Position numbers and translations under genes: made by a program. The notes under the pieces are model-generated. The model searched no databases. It worked only from the letters and a program-made list of their open reading frames with translations, and had not been told where the DNA came from. Below, piece by piece: positions 6,255 through 6,264 of a stretch of DNA of 6,264 nucleotides; the first letter of the stretch is position 1; every line of letters starts with the position of its first letter. Origin of the DNA: Gammaproteobacteria bacterium (GTDB lineage: Bacteria; Pseudomonadota; Gammaproteobacteria; Pseudomonadales; Azotimanducaceae); the NCBI GenBank assembly GCA_002712135.1, contig PASO01000004.1:10970-17233 (forward strand). Reading direction: 5' to 3'.

Positions 6255-6264
6255 GAAACGTTTC
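6255..6264. promoter_or_regulatory. Perfect palindrome GAAACGTTTC, possible operator
   Basis: This 10-bp perfect inverted repeat with a central CG lies about 80 bp upstream of the VOC start codon and touches the window end, so it may be longer. AAACGTTT cores are typical of LacI/PurR-family operators. No convincing promoter hexamers can be placed between it and the gene. A 10-bp palindrome can occur by chance, so the operator role is tentative. Confidence 0.35.

Overview
The window looks like a fragment of a free-living, probably marine, Gram-negative bacterium, most likely a gammaproteobacterium. This rests on two outer-membrane-type lipoproteins, a vanadium haloperoxidase, an ASPIC/UnbV propeller protein and a phytanoyl-CoA-dioxygenase-like enzyme. 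It is an inference from gene content; there is no rRNA or other phylogenetic marker.

Left half (1-3983): two divergent genes that both encode secreted lipoproteins. On the minus strand, running off the left edge, is a 740-codon partial gene for a vanadium-dependent haloperoxidase of the acid-phosphatase (PAP2) fold. All three vanadate-pocket motifs are present. It carries a lipoprotein signal and an InlB-type bacterial repeat domain before the enzyme part. On the plus strand is a 548-residue lipoprotein with seven FG-GAP/VCBS calcium loops (a seven-bladed propeller) and a C-terminal ASPIC/UnbV domain (CRTAC1 family). The 116-bp gap between the two start codons holds three perfect tandem copies of a 13-bp unit and further degenerate or inverted copies, a good candidate for a shared control region.

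Middle (3984-4440): no intact gene, but two butted remnants. One is the C-terminal end of an ABC-transporter ATPase on the minus strand, frameshifted at the H-loop in a way that fits loss of one copy of a 7-bp repeat. The other is the C-terminal tail of an unrecognised protein on the plus strand. This looks like a gene-decay or recombination scar separating two functional blocks.

Right half (4441-6264): a two-gene minus-strand operon. A two-domain VOC (glyoxalase-fold) protein comes first, followed 17 bp later by a non-haem iron/2-oxoglutarate oxygenase of the PhyH family with an intact HxD...H...R site. The substrate is not evident. The leader holds a clear ribosome binding site and, at the window edge, a perfect GAAACGTTTC palindrome resembling a LacI-family operator core.

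The most interesting part is the haloperoxidase/propeller lipoprotein pair with its repeat-bearing divergent promoter. It suggests, but does not prove, a co-regulated envelope oxidation or halogenation module.
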